Origin: Pomphorhynchus laevis
Lineage: Eukaryota; Acanthocephala; Palaeacanthocephala; Echinorhynchida; Pomphorhynchidae
Assembly (NCBI GenBank): GCA_012934845.2
Contig: WNNJ02001392.1
Location: 1-64,000 of the forward strand
Direction: 5' to 3'
DNA: 64,000 nt
The position numbers were made by a program, and so were the translations under genes. The notes beneath the pieces are model-generated. The model made no database searches. It was not told the origin of the DNA and was given only the letters and a program-made list of their open reading frames with translations. Shown here piece after piece: positions 51,615 through 63,732 of the stretch (within the stretch, counting starts at the first letter, position 1; each line of letters opens with the position of its first letter).

Positions 51615-51892
51615 TCGAAGGCAGTCATTTCTTGATTTGGAAGCTGATAATGAAAGCATAGATGTAACAAAGCCAACATTTAGCCCATCGTTATATTTAA
51701 CAAAAACAAAAGCCGGCATAAGGTTAGAACCTTATCTTGATGGTTACGTTTCTGTTGTTTCTGATTGTAGTTTTGATGATTTTTGCAAGGGATTAAATTT
51801 CCTCAAAAGTACTGATCAGAATATTCACAATTCTACAAATCTAATTAAAAACAACATAGTGTCATTGATCGATGCAATCGATATTGTTATCG
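51615..51892 (+). CDS. EXOC2: EXOC2 exon 4: start of helical region
   Basis: Acceptor attgcag, donor G|GTAAGA. In phase with exon 3 it reads IRRQSFLDLEADNESIDV, a block around FSPSLYLTKTKAG, then CSFDDFCKGLNFLKST and NNIVSLIDAIDIVIG, corresponding to human [20 protein letters not shown] and STFFEAQDALSAI. Residues about 136-228. The next intron (51893-57820, 5.9 kb) carries the P1 copies and the 172-bp array. Confidence 0.88.
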
Positions 51893-52365
51893 GTAAGATT
51901 AGTTTTGATTAAATAGTGACACTCAACTACATTTCATTTAACAAAACAAACTTCATAAAATTATATCTCATAAATATAATTATTTCAAATAAATTTTAAT
52001 TTTTTAATCAGAAAATAGAAATATCTCGTGTAACTTGTAATCATTTAACAAGTTCAATATGTATGAATTAAATAATTCTTTAATAAAACATTTAAAAAAA
52101 TATAGTTTAATAAGGGAAATAAACATCTTGATTAGTCAACTTAAAGCTATTCTACTTAAAAGCTATTCTGGATAAAACTAAGACAACACTTACTGATGAA
52201 ATTTTACTAATTTAAAATTTGTGCATTAAATTAACATCAATTAAAACTACTTCTAATTTATATCGTAAGATATAAATTAATTTATAAATAAATTTATAAA
52301 TTAATTATAAATTAATAATCGTTGAATTTATATCGTTTTTATTTTTGTTATTTAAATGATTTTAT

Positions 52366-55300
52366 AAAAAATCATTTAAATAATTTAATAGATGCATATT
52401 TTAAACTAGGTTACTATAAAAATAACATCAAGCAGAAAATAGTAAAATATATAAATCAACACAATAATATAAAGAATAAATTTTAAATCATCAGCGGGAA
52501 ATTTTTATCGATAATCAATAAAGATATTGACTTTTTTTCAAAATCATTTAAATAATTTAATAGATGCATATTTTAAACTAGGTTACTATAAAAATAACAT
52601 CAAGCAGAAAATAGTAAAATATATAAATCAACACAATAATATAAAGAATAAATTTTAAATCATCAGCGGGAAATTTTTATCGATAATCAATGAAGATATT
52701 GACTTTTTTTCAAAATCATTTAAATAATTTAATAGATGCATATTTTAAACTAGGTTACTATAAAAATAACATCAAGCAGAAAATAGTAAAATATATAAAT
52801 CAACACAATAATATAAAGAATAAATTTTAAATCATCAGCGGGAAATTTTTATCGATAATCAATAAAGATATTGACTTTTTTTCAAAATCATTTAAATAAT
52901 TTAATAGATGCATATTTTAAACTAGGTTACTATAAAAATAACATCAAGCAGAAAATAGTAAAATATATAAATCAACACAATAATATAAAGAATAAATTTT
53001 AAATCATCAGCGGGAAATTTTTATCGATAATCAATAAAGATATTGACTTTTTTTCAAAATCATTTAAATAATTTAATAGATGCATATTTTAAACTAGGTT
53101 ACTATAAAAATAACATCAAGCAGAAAATAGTAAAATATATAAATCAACACAATAATATAAAGAATAAATTTTAAATCATCAGCGGGAAATTTTTATCGAT
53201 AATCAATAAAGATATTGACTTTTTTTCAAAATCATTTAAATAATTTAATAGATGCATATTTTAAACTAGGTTACTATAAAAATAACATCAAGCAGAAAAT
53301 AGTAAAATATATAAATCAACACAATAATATAAAGAATAAATTTTAAATCATCAGCGGGAAATTTTTATCGATAATCAATAAAGATATTGACTTTTTTTCA
53401 AAATCATTTAAATAATTTAATAGATGCATATTTTAAACTAGGTTACTATAAAAATAACATCAAGCAGAAAATAGTAAAATATATAAATCAACACAATAAT
53501 ATAAAGAATAAATTTTAAATCATCAGCGGGAAATTTTTATCGATAATCAATAAAGATATTGACTTTTTTTCAAAATCATTTAAATAATTTAATAGATGCA
53601 TATTTTAAACTAGGTTACTATAAAAATAACATCAAGCAGAAAATAGTAAAATATATAAAAATCAACACAATAGTATTAAAAATAAATTTTAAATCATCAG
53701 CGGGAAATTTTTATCGATAATCAATAAAGATATTGACTTTTTTTCAAAATCATTTAAATAATTTAATAGATGCATATTTTAAACTAGGTTACTATAAAAA
53801 TAACATCAAGCAGAAAATAGTAAAATATATAAAAATCAACACAATAGTATTAAAAATAAATTTTAAATCATCAGCGGGAAATTTTTATCGATAATCAATA
53901 AAGATATTGACTTTTTTTCAAAATCATTTAAATAATTTAATAGATGCATATTTTAAACTAGGTTACTATAAAAATAACATCAAGCAGAAAATAGTAAAAT
54001 ATATAAATCAACACAATAATATAAAGAATAAATTTTAAATCATCAGCGGGAAATTTTTATCGATAATCAATAAAGATATTGACTTTTTTTCAAAATCATT
54101 TAAATAATTTAATAGATGCATATTTTAAACTAGGTTACTATAAAAATAACATCAAGCAGAAAATAGTAAAATATATAAATCAACACAATAATATAAAGAA
54201 TAAATTTTAAATCATCAGCGGGAAATTTTTATCGATAATCAATAAAGATATTGACTTTTTTTCAAAATCATTTAAATAATTTAATAGATGCATATTTTAA
54301 ACTAGGTTACTATAAAAATAACATCAAGCAGAAAATAGTAAAATATATAAATCAACACAATAATATAAAGAATAAATTTTAAATCATCAGCGGGAAATTT
54401 TTATCGATAATCAATAAAGATATTGACTTTTTTTCAAAATCATTTAAATAATTTAATAGATGCATATTTTAAACTAGGTTACTATAAAAATAACATCAAG
54501 CAGAAAATAGTAAAATATATAAATCAACACAATAATATAAAGAATAAATTTTAAATCATCAGCGGGAAATTTTTATCGATAATCAATAAAGATATTGACT
54601 TTTTTTCAAAATCATTTAAATAATTTAATAGATGCATATTTTAAACTAGGTTACTATAAAAATAACATCAAGCAGAAAATAGTAAAATATATAAATCAAC
54701 ACAATAATATAAAGAATAAATTTTAAATCATCAGCGGGAAATTTTTATCGATAATCAATAAAGATATTGACTTTTTTTCAAAATCATTTAAATAATTTAA
54801 TAGATGCATATTTTAAACTAGGTTACTATAAAAATAACATCAAGCAGAAAATAGTAAAATATATAAATCAACACAATAATATAAAGAATAAATTTTAAAT
54901 CATCAGCGGGAAATTTTTATCGATAATCAATAAAGATATTGACTTTTTTTCAAAATCATTTAAATAATTTAATAGATGCATATTTTAAACTAGGTTACTA
55001 TAAAAATAACATCAAGCAGAAAATAGTAAAATATATAAATCAACACAATAATATAAAGAATAAATTTTAAATCATCAGCGGGAAATTTTTATCGATAATC
55101 AATAAAGATATTGACTTTTTTTCAAAATCATTTAAATAATTTAATAGATGCATATTTTAAACTAGGTTACTATAAAAATAACATCAAGCAGAAAATAGTA
55201 AAATATATAAATCAACACAATAATATAAAGAATAAATTTTAAATCATCAGCGGGAAATTTTTATCGATAATCAATAAAGATATTGACTTTTTTTCAAAAT

Positions 55301-55900
55301 CATTTAAATAATTTAATAGATGCATATTTTAAACTAGGTTACTATAAAAATAACATCAAGCAGAAAATAGTAAAATATATAAATCAACACAATAATATAA
55401 AGAATAAATTTTAAATCATCAGCGGGAAATTTTTATCGATAATCAATAAAGATATTGACTTTTTTTCAAAATCATTAAAATAATTTAATAGATGCATATT
55501 TTAAACTTGGTTACTATAAAAATAACATCAAGCAGAAAATAGTAAAATATATAAATCAACACAATAATATAAAGAATAAATTTAAAATCATCAGCGGGAA
55601 ATTTTTATCGATAATCAATAAAGATATTGACTTTTTTTCAAAATCATTTAAATAATTTAATAGATGCATATTTTAAACTAGGTTACTATAAAAATAACAT
55701 CAAGCAGAAAATAGTAAAATATATAAATCAACACAATAATATAAAGAATAAATTTTAAATCATCAGCGGGAAATTTTTATCGATAATCAATAAAGATATT
55801 GACTTTTTTTCAAAATCATTTAAATAATTTAATTGATGCATATTTTAAACTAGGTTACTATAAAAATACTATCAAACAGAAAGTAGTAAAATATATAAAA
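52366..55900 (+). repeat. 172-bp tandem array, about 21 units, derived from P1 RT coding sequence
   Basis: The marker GATATTGACT recurs at 52523, 52695, 52867 and so on every 172 bp up to 55795, with two neighbouring 174-bp variant units (near 53555-53903) that share the same changes. Each unit begins with sequence for FQNHLNNLIDAYFKLGYYKN and ends in a spacer (TCAGCGGGAAATTTTTATCG). Units are almost identical, so amplification or homogenisation is recent. Confidence 0.95.
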
Positions 55901-55980
55901 ATCAACACAATAATATAAAGAATAAATTTAAACTCTTAAGTGGCAAATTTTTATGGATGGATAATAAATAATATACTTTG

Positions 55981-56130
55981 CATTAGAATAAGATACTAGA
56001 TAGTTATTTCAGAGGAAATACATCATTAGCATGTATTTGGCCCCGCTGCTATGTTGGGTAGAGGAGTTAGGGGCTGAAACCTGATAGCATATCAGTTCCT
56101 CCTGATGACCTCTAATTCTTATTCTTATAC
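55981..56130 (+). ncRNA. Structured RNA block of P1 (copy after the array)
   Basis: AAATACAT (56016-56023) with ATGTATTT (56031-56038) forms the hairpin. GGCCCC (56039-56044) pairs with GGGGCT through one G-U. The closing strands AGAATAAG (55985-55992) and CTTATTCT (56118-56125) are intact. CTGCTATG has one mismatch with its partner. Confidence 0.5.
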
Positions 56131-56339
56131 AACGTCTGTTATGTATTAGTCAATTCATAAAAATGACGTTTATTTTAAATTTCATTTTTTTAACTTGATA
56201 TAAATTATAGAAAATCTTAAAACAATTATTAATTTTATTATTTAATTATTAAATTTTGATTTAGCATTATTATGTTTTGTTTATTTTATAATTATATTAA
56301 ATACGTATACTCAGTTAGCTGATTTGATTCATCAGTGTA

Positions 56340-56760
56340 TATTCAGCCGTGAAGCAAACCGAAAATAGTTTAATATATAAATCAACACAGTAATATTAAA
56401 AATAAATTTAAAATCATTAGTGGAATATTTTTACGGATAATAAATAATATACTTTGTATAAGAATAAGATACTAGGTAATCAATTTTAATCAGATGAAAT
56501 ACGTCCTTAGCACGTATTTAGCCGCTGCTATGTTAGCTAGCGGAGTTAGAGGCTGAAAGCTGATAGCATGGCAGTTCCTCCTGCTGAGCTCTAATTCTTA
56601 TTATGATACATTGTATATTATTTAGTCAATTCATAAAAATTGACTTTTTTAAATTTTAATAATAAATTTTATCGTTATATAAATATTAATTGCATAATTA
56701 TTAACAATTTTCAGTAAATTTCTATTTTTGTTTAATTTTTTTAATAAGAATTATTTATTA
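56340..56760 (+). mobile_element. P1 3'-end fragment
   Basis: Starts in the coding end (AAAATAGTTTAATATATAAA) and contains a structured block at 56456-56609. The hairpin arms are AAATACGT and ACGTATTT, where both sides changed from the consensus AAATACAT/ATGTATTT, a compensated A-U to G-C change. Tandem to the copy ending at 56335. Confidence 0.65.
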
Positions 56761-56789
56761 CCGAACAGTACAGAATGGTCACATTTACT

Positions 56790-57740
56790 AAAATTTTAAG
56801 AATTACTATAATATGTAATGATATTGGCTTTCTTCAAAATCATTTAAATAATTCAATATATACACATTTTAAACATATTTTATACAGGTTGACTTATTTA
56901 TAACAAAACCAATATTAATGATAAAAAAGGTATATATCAAAATTGGAACATTAAATTAACATTAGCTAAAACTACTATTAATTTATATCGTAAAGATGGC
57001 ATTTTTAAATTTACAATAATATATGTTTGCATGATCATACATGCATACCATATAATATAATACATTAAATAACGAAATTTCAAGAATTGCAACAATTTGT
57101 AACGATATCAGTTTTCTTCAAAATCATTAACATAATTTGATAGATACATATTTTAAACTTGGTCACTATAAAAATAAAATTAAGAAGAAAATAGTAAAAC
57201 TCTTAAATGATGTACTTCGTATTACAAAATTAGTTGGCAGCTTGATGATCCTTATTCTCATACATCGTCAGTTATTTATTATTATTTTATGTATTAAAAA
57301 TTTATTTAAATTATTAATCGAATTTTTTATGAATGGATAATAAACAATATGCTTTGTATTAGAATAAGATGCACTAGATAATCAAATTTCATCTGAGCAA
57401 ATACGTCAATAGCATGTATTAGGCCTCGCTGTTGGATCGAGGAATAGGGGTCGAAACCTGATAACTTAGCAGTTTCTCCTGATGACCTTTAATCCTTATT
57501 CTTGTACATTGTATGTTATTTATAAGTCAATACATAAAAATTGACTTTTATTTATCAATTTCAATTTTTAATTTGATATAAATTATAAAAGTTTTTAATT
57601 TGATATAAATATAAATTGTATAAAATCTTATTTAATTATTTATTATTTATCTCTATTTATATCGTATAAAATACGTAAACTATGTTATCTGATCTGATTG
57701 ATCAATATTAATTTATTTATTATATAAAATTCAATATTAT
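56790..57740 (+). mobile_element. P1 Penelope-like element, decayed copy
   Basis: Diverged RT C-terminal sequence (56790-57200), a deletion, then the coding end, structured block (57356-57507) and tail ending near 57700 at CTGATCTGATTGAT. Frame lost. It lies about 80 bp before EXOC2 exon 5. Confidence 0.6.
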
Positions 57741-57820
57741 ATTTATAATAACATTTTTATTTTTAACATAGTGTTATTATTTTTTATTGATATACAATAA
57801 AATGTTTTTTGCTCTTATAG

Positions 57821-58086
57821 ACATGAAAGGAAACGTTGTAACTAACAGAAAGCTAAACTCAGTTAGAGATTGCTGCAAGCACCTTAAGGGTAACCTTATC
57901 ATTTTTCCTGTCTATAATTTTGATTCTGTCTATGATTTAGAAATAATTGATCATACTCACTCTTTGTACGACAATGACTTGCTAAGAAACAAAGAAGCTG
58001 ATAAAATAAGAAATAGTGTCAACGTTTTTCACAGATTTAAATTTCTATTCTACTTACCAAAAAATATAAGTAAATTCGTTAAGCAG
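57821..58086 (+). CDS. EXOC2: EXOC2 exon 5: [8 protein letters not shown]-type core segment
   Basis: Acceptor cttatag, donor CAG|GTATGT. Encodes MKGNVVTNRKLNSVRDCC, a stretch with YNFDSVYDLEIIDHTH not seen in vertebrate Sec5, then NKEADKIRNSVNVFHRFKFL and FYLPKNISKFVKQ, which matches [20 protein letters not shown] and NLPLNIERNIQK of human Sec5. This is the most conserved helical segment after the TIG domain. Enters in phase 1, leaves in phase 0. Confidence 0.93.
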
Positions 58087-59138
58087 GTATGTTTTACTGT
58101 AATTTTACTTTTGCATAAACGTATTTTATAAGTCGTTATCGATATACTAATATCGTTAATATAATACATCATCATTATATAGCGATGCGTTATCGCTAGA
58201 TATATTGCATTTAATAAATATTTTTATAAAAAATTAAATTTATTTCTTAAATAAAATAAAACTAATTTCATTTTATTCACCATTATAATAAATATTACCA
58301 AACACATCGCCTTGCTCCTATTTGTTGGGAATCAAAACTGCCGATTTGTTATTGGAAAACGAAATTCATAAAAAATCAGAAAATGCAAAAGTTTCCGTTA
58401 TTGATTTCATTTATTTACAACTGTAGTTTATGTAATTGTTATTTATTTAATAATAAATACCTTGTTTTCTTATATAATAAAAGATTTACATTAACCCAGA
58501 AAATTGTTTAACGTTTATCTTGTTTTTGGTTTTATTACATGTCTTTAGTGAACCAAGGTATTAAATAATATAAGCACAACTTTGATAGACTTACTTAGGG
58601 AATGTATTTCAACAATGTATTTTAAAATTATCGAAGATAACGATCAATGAGTAGTATCATATGCACATTTAAAATTAGCACACCAATGTTTAGCGGAAAT
58701 TAAAATGTTTGTTGTTCAATATCTGCAAAATTTACTTAATATTTAATTTGCGTCGAGAATGAGCCATCACACTTTTTAGATGGATTAAAAGAAACTTTAT
58801 TCATTTCATGAAATTTACAAACTAAATTTATTAGTTCTACTGAATAGAACTCATAATCAAATGCATCTTATCATTAACTATTGCTCTATTTTTGTAAAAT
58901 TACTATTTATGCTATAAATTGACTGTTCACTCATTGATTTATGTTATTTATTAGTTGAGTTAAATATATAATTTTATTTATAATAAAATTCACTTTATTT
59001 ATTTAAATAAAGTTTCGAATTTCACTCAATCCACTAATAATTAATTACTATTTATTAACATTGATCTATTTTTATACGTGTTTATTAGATTATTTGATAA
59101 TTTGGTTATAGCCAATTGTAATTTAACTTGATTTTCAG
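58087..59138. other. AT-rich EXOC2 intron, nothing recognised
   Basis: 1052-nt intron. No element end, open frame or repeat was recognised by eye. Confidence 0.5.
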
Positions 59139-59220
59139 GAGGAATATGATAAGGCAATCAATGATTACTTAAGGGCAAAGTTGCTATATGAAGATACGCA
59201 AGTTGGTATACTCAAAACCG
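59139..59220 (+). CDS. EXOC2: EXOC2 exon 6
   Basis: Acceptor ttttcag, donor G|GTATAC. Encodes EEYDKAINDYLRAKLLYEDT then QVGILKT, aligned with [20 protein letters not shown] and EVQVFKK of human Sec5. 82 nt, phase 0 to 1. A 51-nt intron follows. Confidence 0.95.
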
Positions 59221-59271
59221 GTATACGTTTAAGTTTTTTGATTTATTTATTCTGTTGATTGTCTATCTTAG

Positions 59272-59374
59272 TTTTTACCGAAGCAAATAAAGAAATTGAA
59301 ACTCTAAAAGGGGTATTATACAAAAAGGTTTTGTCTTGTCCACAGAGTGCTGATTCGCGACGATCATACATACG
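59272..59374 (+). CDS. EXOC2: EXOC2 exon 7
   Basis: Acceptor atcttag, donor CG|GTATGC. Encodes VFTEANKEIETLKGVLYKKV, then SADSRRSYIR across the splice, matching YYAEVETRIEALRELLLDKL and DQKRYIRYL of human Sec5. 103 nt. A 46-nt intron follows. Confidence 0.93.
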
Positions 59375-59420
59375 GTATGCATATATAAATATAAAAAATA
59401 CATTTTTATTACTTGTGTAG

Positions 59421-59533
59421 ACATCTCGAAGCATTATCTGAAGATGGACAATTTATCGCCAGGAAATGTGTTGAAGCTGAAGCTAATTGGGCTGTAACTC
59501 AAATCTCAGAGCAATTTCGACTAAGTGATGAAG
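59421..59533 (+). CDS. EXOC2: EXOC2 exon 8
   Basis: Acceptor gtgtag, donor G|GTTTTC. Encodes HLEALSEDGQFIARKCVEAE then ANWAVTQISEQFRLSDE, aligned with [20 protein letters not shown] and KWILQLMHSC of human Sec5. 113 nt, phase 2 to 1. The donor is weaker than the others. Confidence 0.9.
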
Positions 59534-60533
59534 GTTTTCCATTTTTTGAATCATAGATTCTTGTCCATAAAGCCATATTATTACTATGCTGTCAATCTAC
59601 TAATTAAAATTAAAATATTATTTTTTCAAAATAGTTATTTATTCTCTTATGATTTAATATCTTCCAATTTGTTATAAGATTAAATTTGTTTTCGAAATAT
59701 TAAAGCGAAATTAATTTAATTTACTATTATATATTATTTATCTTAAGGTTAGATTATTAAATTAAATGATTTACTTAAATTTGTAAATTTAATGTTCGCA
59801 ACGATATCGTTGACATACTTTGACAAATTGGATTGTAAAGCATGTGTGTTGTATATTCTCGGATTATATTACGCGATAAATAGTAAATGGATAAATTGTT
59901 AAATATCAAATTGTAAAGCAATCATTAAATATATTGATTAGTTATCAAAAAGTCTATTTTATTCGAACAGTAATAAAAATAATCCAAAAATAAAATAAAA
60001 TTTTAATTATCATTCATTAGTCGTTTTGAACGACTAAATTTATCAATCCAAACAACTAAGTATTATCAAGTATATAGATCTAAAATACAAGATCCTATAT
60101 ATTGTATTATCAAGTACATAGATCCGGCATTTATCAAGATCATATAGATCTTGAGATCTATTATGAGCGTATAGCTCACGATTTGTCAAGCATATAATAT
60201 TATCTAGTATATCATGTTTATTTGTCTACATACAAATATTCCTGTTTTTAAATAATTTTGAATTCTCATAATTATATATTAATTTGAATTTCTGTATATT
60301 ATACAATATTTTAATTTTTGCTTTTGAGAATTTTATAAAATTGACAAAATTACAGTCAATTTTTCCAATTGAAATAATGTTCTCTTAATTGTTTGCAATT
60401 AAATTTATTTTATTTTATATTAAAGATATTAAAATTACTAATTTTTGATCTCAGTAATTTTGAATGGAGCATTTCGCCATTTAAAATAATAATTATTGAA
60501 TATATATTATTTTAAATTTTCATTGTATTTCAG
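59534..60533. other. AT-rich EXOC2 intron
   Basis: 1000-nt intron. Contains a local cluster of TATAGATC and AAGTA-type short repeats near 60060-60200 but no recognisable element. Confidence 0.5.
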
Positions 60534-60667
60534 TTCTGAACTCATTCGAATCTCCTGATATTGTCCAAGAAGCAATTGATGGAATATGTGAAATCAGTGT
60601 ATCTCTCATTAGGGATGTTGTTAAAATTACAAATATGTTCGTCAAGGGAAAACTTTGTTTACTGCAG
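60534..60667 (+). CDS. EXOC2: EXOC2 exon 9
   Basis: Acceptor atttcag, donor CAG|GTATTT. Encodes VLNSFESPDIVQEAIDGICE then ISVSLIRDVVKITNMFVKGK. It fits the human [20 protein letters not shown]...YVNGSLF segment in position and pattern but with low identity. 134 nt, phase 1 to 0, consistent with both neighbours. Confidence 0.75.
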
Positions 60668-61595
60668 GTATTTGTAAACAATTTTAATATTTGTAATCAA
60701 AACTATGCTGATTTTAAAAAATCATGCAATTTTAGTATTGAATATTGAATTTCCCTAATTTTATAAAATAGTTTTTAAATAATATTCTTTTGACGTGTTA
60801 AGGTCAGTATACTTTTAAACAATTATGAACAAAAAACTTACAACTAAATCACAAATGTAAACATTAATCAATTAATGATTACTTCGCACATTTTATTAAT
60901 TCAAGTTACGAAATAGTTTATCGTAATTATCATAATGAGAAAATTGACATTTTTTCTAAATCTCGCTATTTATTATTATGTAGTTTCTGTCAGTACATAC
61001 TATATAAGCTTTCCTCCTTAATAAAATTCCTCAAAAATTTAAAATTATTTGACCATTGAAACACTTTTTTAAAACAATACACAAATTTTCACTAATTTTA
61101 TTAGTAAAATAATCATTAGATTTAGAAATATCACGCAATATTAATATTTTTAAATAAGTATGTTTAAGCAAAATTTGTAAATAGACGGTTTTTGATTCGA
61201 ATTTTTTGAATTCTAATTAGAATTGAGGATCTCAATAGACTTTGTAATATTTTTGAATAACTGTTGTTGTGATTGTGTTAATTTACCATAAATTGTTCGT
61301 GAATATACAAGCATCAGGAATAAAAACACAAAATGTTTTGCTTCAATAGTTCAAAACTGTCCAAATTTTTTGTGCAATCAATTGTAGCCATCATCAGAAA
61401 AAGTTTTTAGTCTAAAAGTGAAACAAACTAAAACACGTAAAACACATATTTGACCACTTAAACACTTTTAAAACCAATTAAATTGCCTGTTAATTAATGC
61501 AACTGTTTTTGTTTAATTTAATGCATTTAATTATCACACGTTTGCAATATTACTTTTAACTAATTTTGAAAATTTTATTTCTTTTTGTGCTGCAG
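60668..61595. other. AT-rich EXOC2 intron
   Basis: 928-nt intron with no recognised element or open frame. Confidence 0.5.
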
Positions 61596-61634
61596 AAATC
61601 GATACTAAAAGATAACTTTGAATTCATTGCCGAT
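61596..61634 (+). CDS. EXOC2: EXOC2 exon 10 (39 nt)
   Basis: Acceptor gctgcag, donor GAT|GTAAGT. Encodes KSILKDNFEFIAD, phase 0 at both ends. Support comes from strong splice sites and uninterrupted phase between exons 9 and 11 rather than from sequence match. The next intron is only 42 nt. Confidence 0.65.
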
Positions 61635-61676
61635 GTAAGTGATATTCGTATTACCCGTTTGTATTTTAGCTTTTAG

Positions 61677-61840
61677 AATATTACGAAAGTACACGATGCA
61701 TTTGTCCGTCGAATAAGCGGTATTCTTCTTAAGCCTGAACAAAAAGTTGATGCCGGCATTTTCGGCGATAATTTGCTACAAAAAGGAAATTTTTTCTCTT
61801 ACTTGAGCGATATTATTCCGTATGGAACCAGAGTATGCAG
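61677..61840 (+). CDS. EXOC2: EXOC2 exon 11 (last exon visible)
   Basis: The second of two nearby AGs (61675-61676) gives the open frame. Encodes NITKVHDAFVRRISGILLKP, then a linker and NFFSYLSDIIPYGTRVCR, aligned with NDFKKMIQEVMHSLVKLTRG and QWLAHAIQTVR of human Sec5. Donor AG|GTAAAT, phase 2. The eleven exons give about 528 residues, whereas Sec5 proteins are about 900, so the remainder must lie beyond 64000. I found no further exon in 61841-64000. Confidence 0.85.
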
Positions 61841-62022
61841 GTAAATACTTTGGGAATTAGAACAATTATGTTTATAGTTTACTTACGCTATTTTACATCC
61901 AATGCATGAAATTGAAGCCGCTTACCTTTTAAAATACACTATTAAGTCGAAATGCAATATAATAAGTATTTGAAAGCACAGAAGATTTTTTAAAAATTTT
62001 AGTTAAAAGAAAATTGTCATTA

Positions 62023-63175
62023 GTGTGTAATACCAAAAAGTAGAGTCAATTCTTTCAGATTAAACGTCACCAATTGTTGTATATAATTATTCATTATTTA
62101 TCTTTATTTTTATTTTATATAGTCTAAAATTCGTAGACTCACTTATCTGATATGATTTGTTCTACTGACAAGTTAATATTGACTAGTGGACTTTGTTTTC
62201 TCTATTATATGACCTCAGTCAGAAATACTAAAACCATGTATTATTGTTGAGAACACTTCTATTTTAATTGAAATAAGAGTGTTCAATTTTTTCTTTTTTA
62301 TAATGTAGAATTATTCATCAACAAAATATTATTAAAATATTAAATTTACAATTTATAAATCAACAAAATATTAAGCGAAATTTTTTATGGATTGTACCTT
62401 TATCATTAGAAAAAATGTTGGACAAAAAATGTTGTAACATTTTTGCTATGACCTAAGTTTTGTCGGAGTGCGGTTGAAACTGCGACTTAATTTTCAAGCA
62501 ACTTTAATGAATTTTTCTATTTCTTATAATGAAGAAGTATAATTCAACAAAATATAATTTAAAATAAAATTAAACTTTATATTGGAAATTTTTTACTGAT
62601 AGATAATCAGCACTAAATAATCAGATTTCATCAGAGGAAATATGTCATTAGCGTGTATTTAGCCCCGCTGCTATGTAGGGTCGAGGATCAGGGGCCGAAA
62701 CCTGATAATATAGCAGTTCTTACTGATGACATCTAATCCTTATTCCTGTACATTGTCTTTTACTTATTATTCAATTTATAAAAATTGACTTTTATTTTAA
62801 AAATCAATTTTATATTAAATATATGTATAAATATAAATTGTATAAAATTTTATATAATTATTCTTATAATTCACGACGAAGGTTATAAAAAACATGCAGA
62901 TTTAAACTTTCCTGTTCGTGTGTAATACTAAAAAGTAGAGTCAATTCTTTCAGATTTATTTCAGATTAAACGTCACCAATTGTTGTATATAATTATTTAT
63001 TATTTATCTTTATTTATATCTAGTCTAAAATACGTAGACTCACTTATCTGATATGATTTGTTCTACTGACAAGTTATTATTGACTAGTGTACTTTGTTTT
63101 CTCCGTAATATGACCTCAGTCAGAAATACTGAAACTATGTATTATTGTTGAGAACACTCCTATTCCAATTGTCAA
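62023..63175 (+). repeat. Direct repeat (about 250 bp, 895 bp apart) flanking a P1 end
   Basis: 62023-62275 and 62918-63175 are highly similar (GTGTGTAATAC start; GTAGACTCACTTATCTGATA; TTGTTCTACTGACAAGTTA). Each contains the P1 3' terminus plus adjoining DNA that is not P1. The region between carries a P1 structured block at about 62600-62752 with its tail. Confidence 0.75.
62590..62910 (+). mobile_element. P1 3'-end fragment between the direct repeats
   Basis: Structured block near 62600-62752. The 5' closing strand is lost, but the hairpin (AAATATGT/GTGTATTT, with G-U pairs), CTGCTATG with TATAGCAG, and GCCCC with GGGGC are kept. The tail continues into the right-hand repeat. Confidence 0.6.
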
Positions 63176-63732
63176 TAATAAATAGCAGAGATAAGTGCTA
63201 GAATGTTATTTAAAAATAATTGTCATTGCAAATTTTCAGTAACGAACTGTTACCATCTTCATGCAACTAGTTTAATCATAATTTTTTTGATATAACCCTA
63301 TCTACAGCAGAGCAGTGATGCTCCTTTGTTCTACAATTACACAATTTCACTGTGTGAGCTTAAGAGTATGAAAATGTAGAAACATGTGAATAAAGCAAAC
63401 GAGTACAAGTAAAATAAAATTAGTATTTAAATAGAATAACAAAGAATTCTAAAATAAATAAATAAATTATACCAAATCATTATCTAAAAATAAATGAAAT
63501 AAATTTATATTCAATTATTTATAAATTCAATTAATTAAAAATAAAAATATTACTAACCAATGACAAGAAATTAAAAAACTTAAAGTTTACTACTACGATG
63601 AATTAATGTAACTTAAGTTCTACACTTTGTTACCGCTTTTGTATTTTTTTAATAGCAAACGTCTCAAAGCATATCCTAGTATCTTTTATCTGTGTCCAAT
63701 ACTAAGAATATTGTAAATACTTGATATTAACA

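Larger units (their letters stand above)
52190..56335 (+). mobile_element. P1 Penelope-like element containing an internal tandem array
   Basis: The left flank (52225-52290) matches the P1 segment encoding IKLTLTKTT...LYRK. The array (52366-55900) is built from the next P1 coding segment. The right flank is the normal P1 ending: coding end, structured block (55981-56130) and tail to the family terminus near 56325. So one inserted P1 copy was expanded internally. Confidence 0.75.

Noticed and set aside
52366-55900. CRISPR-like regularity of the tandem array
   Set aside because: The units are contiguous 172-bp repeats without unique spacers, derived from a transposon, in an animal genome with spliced genes.
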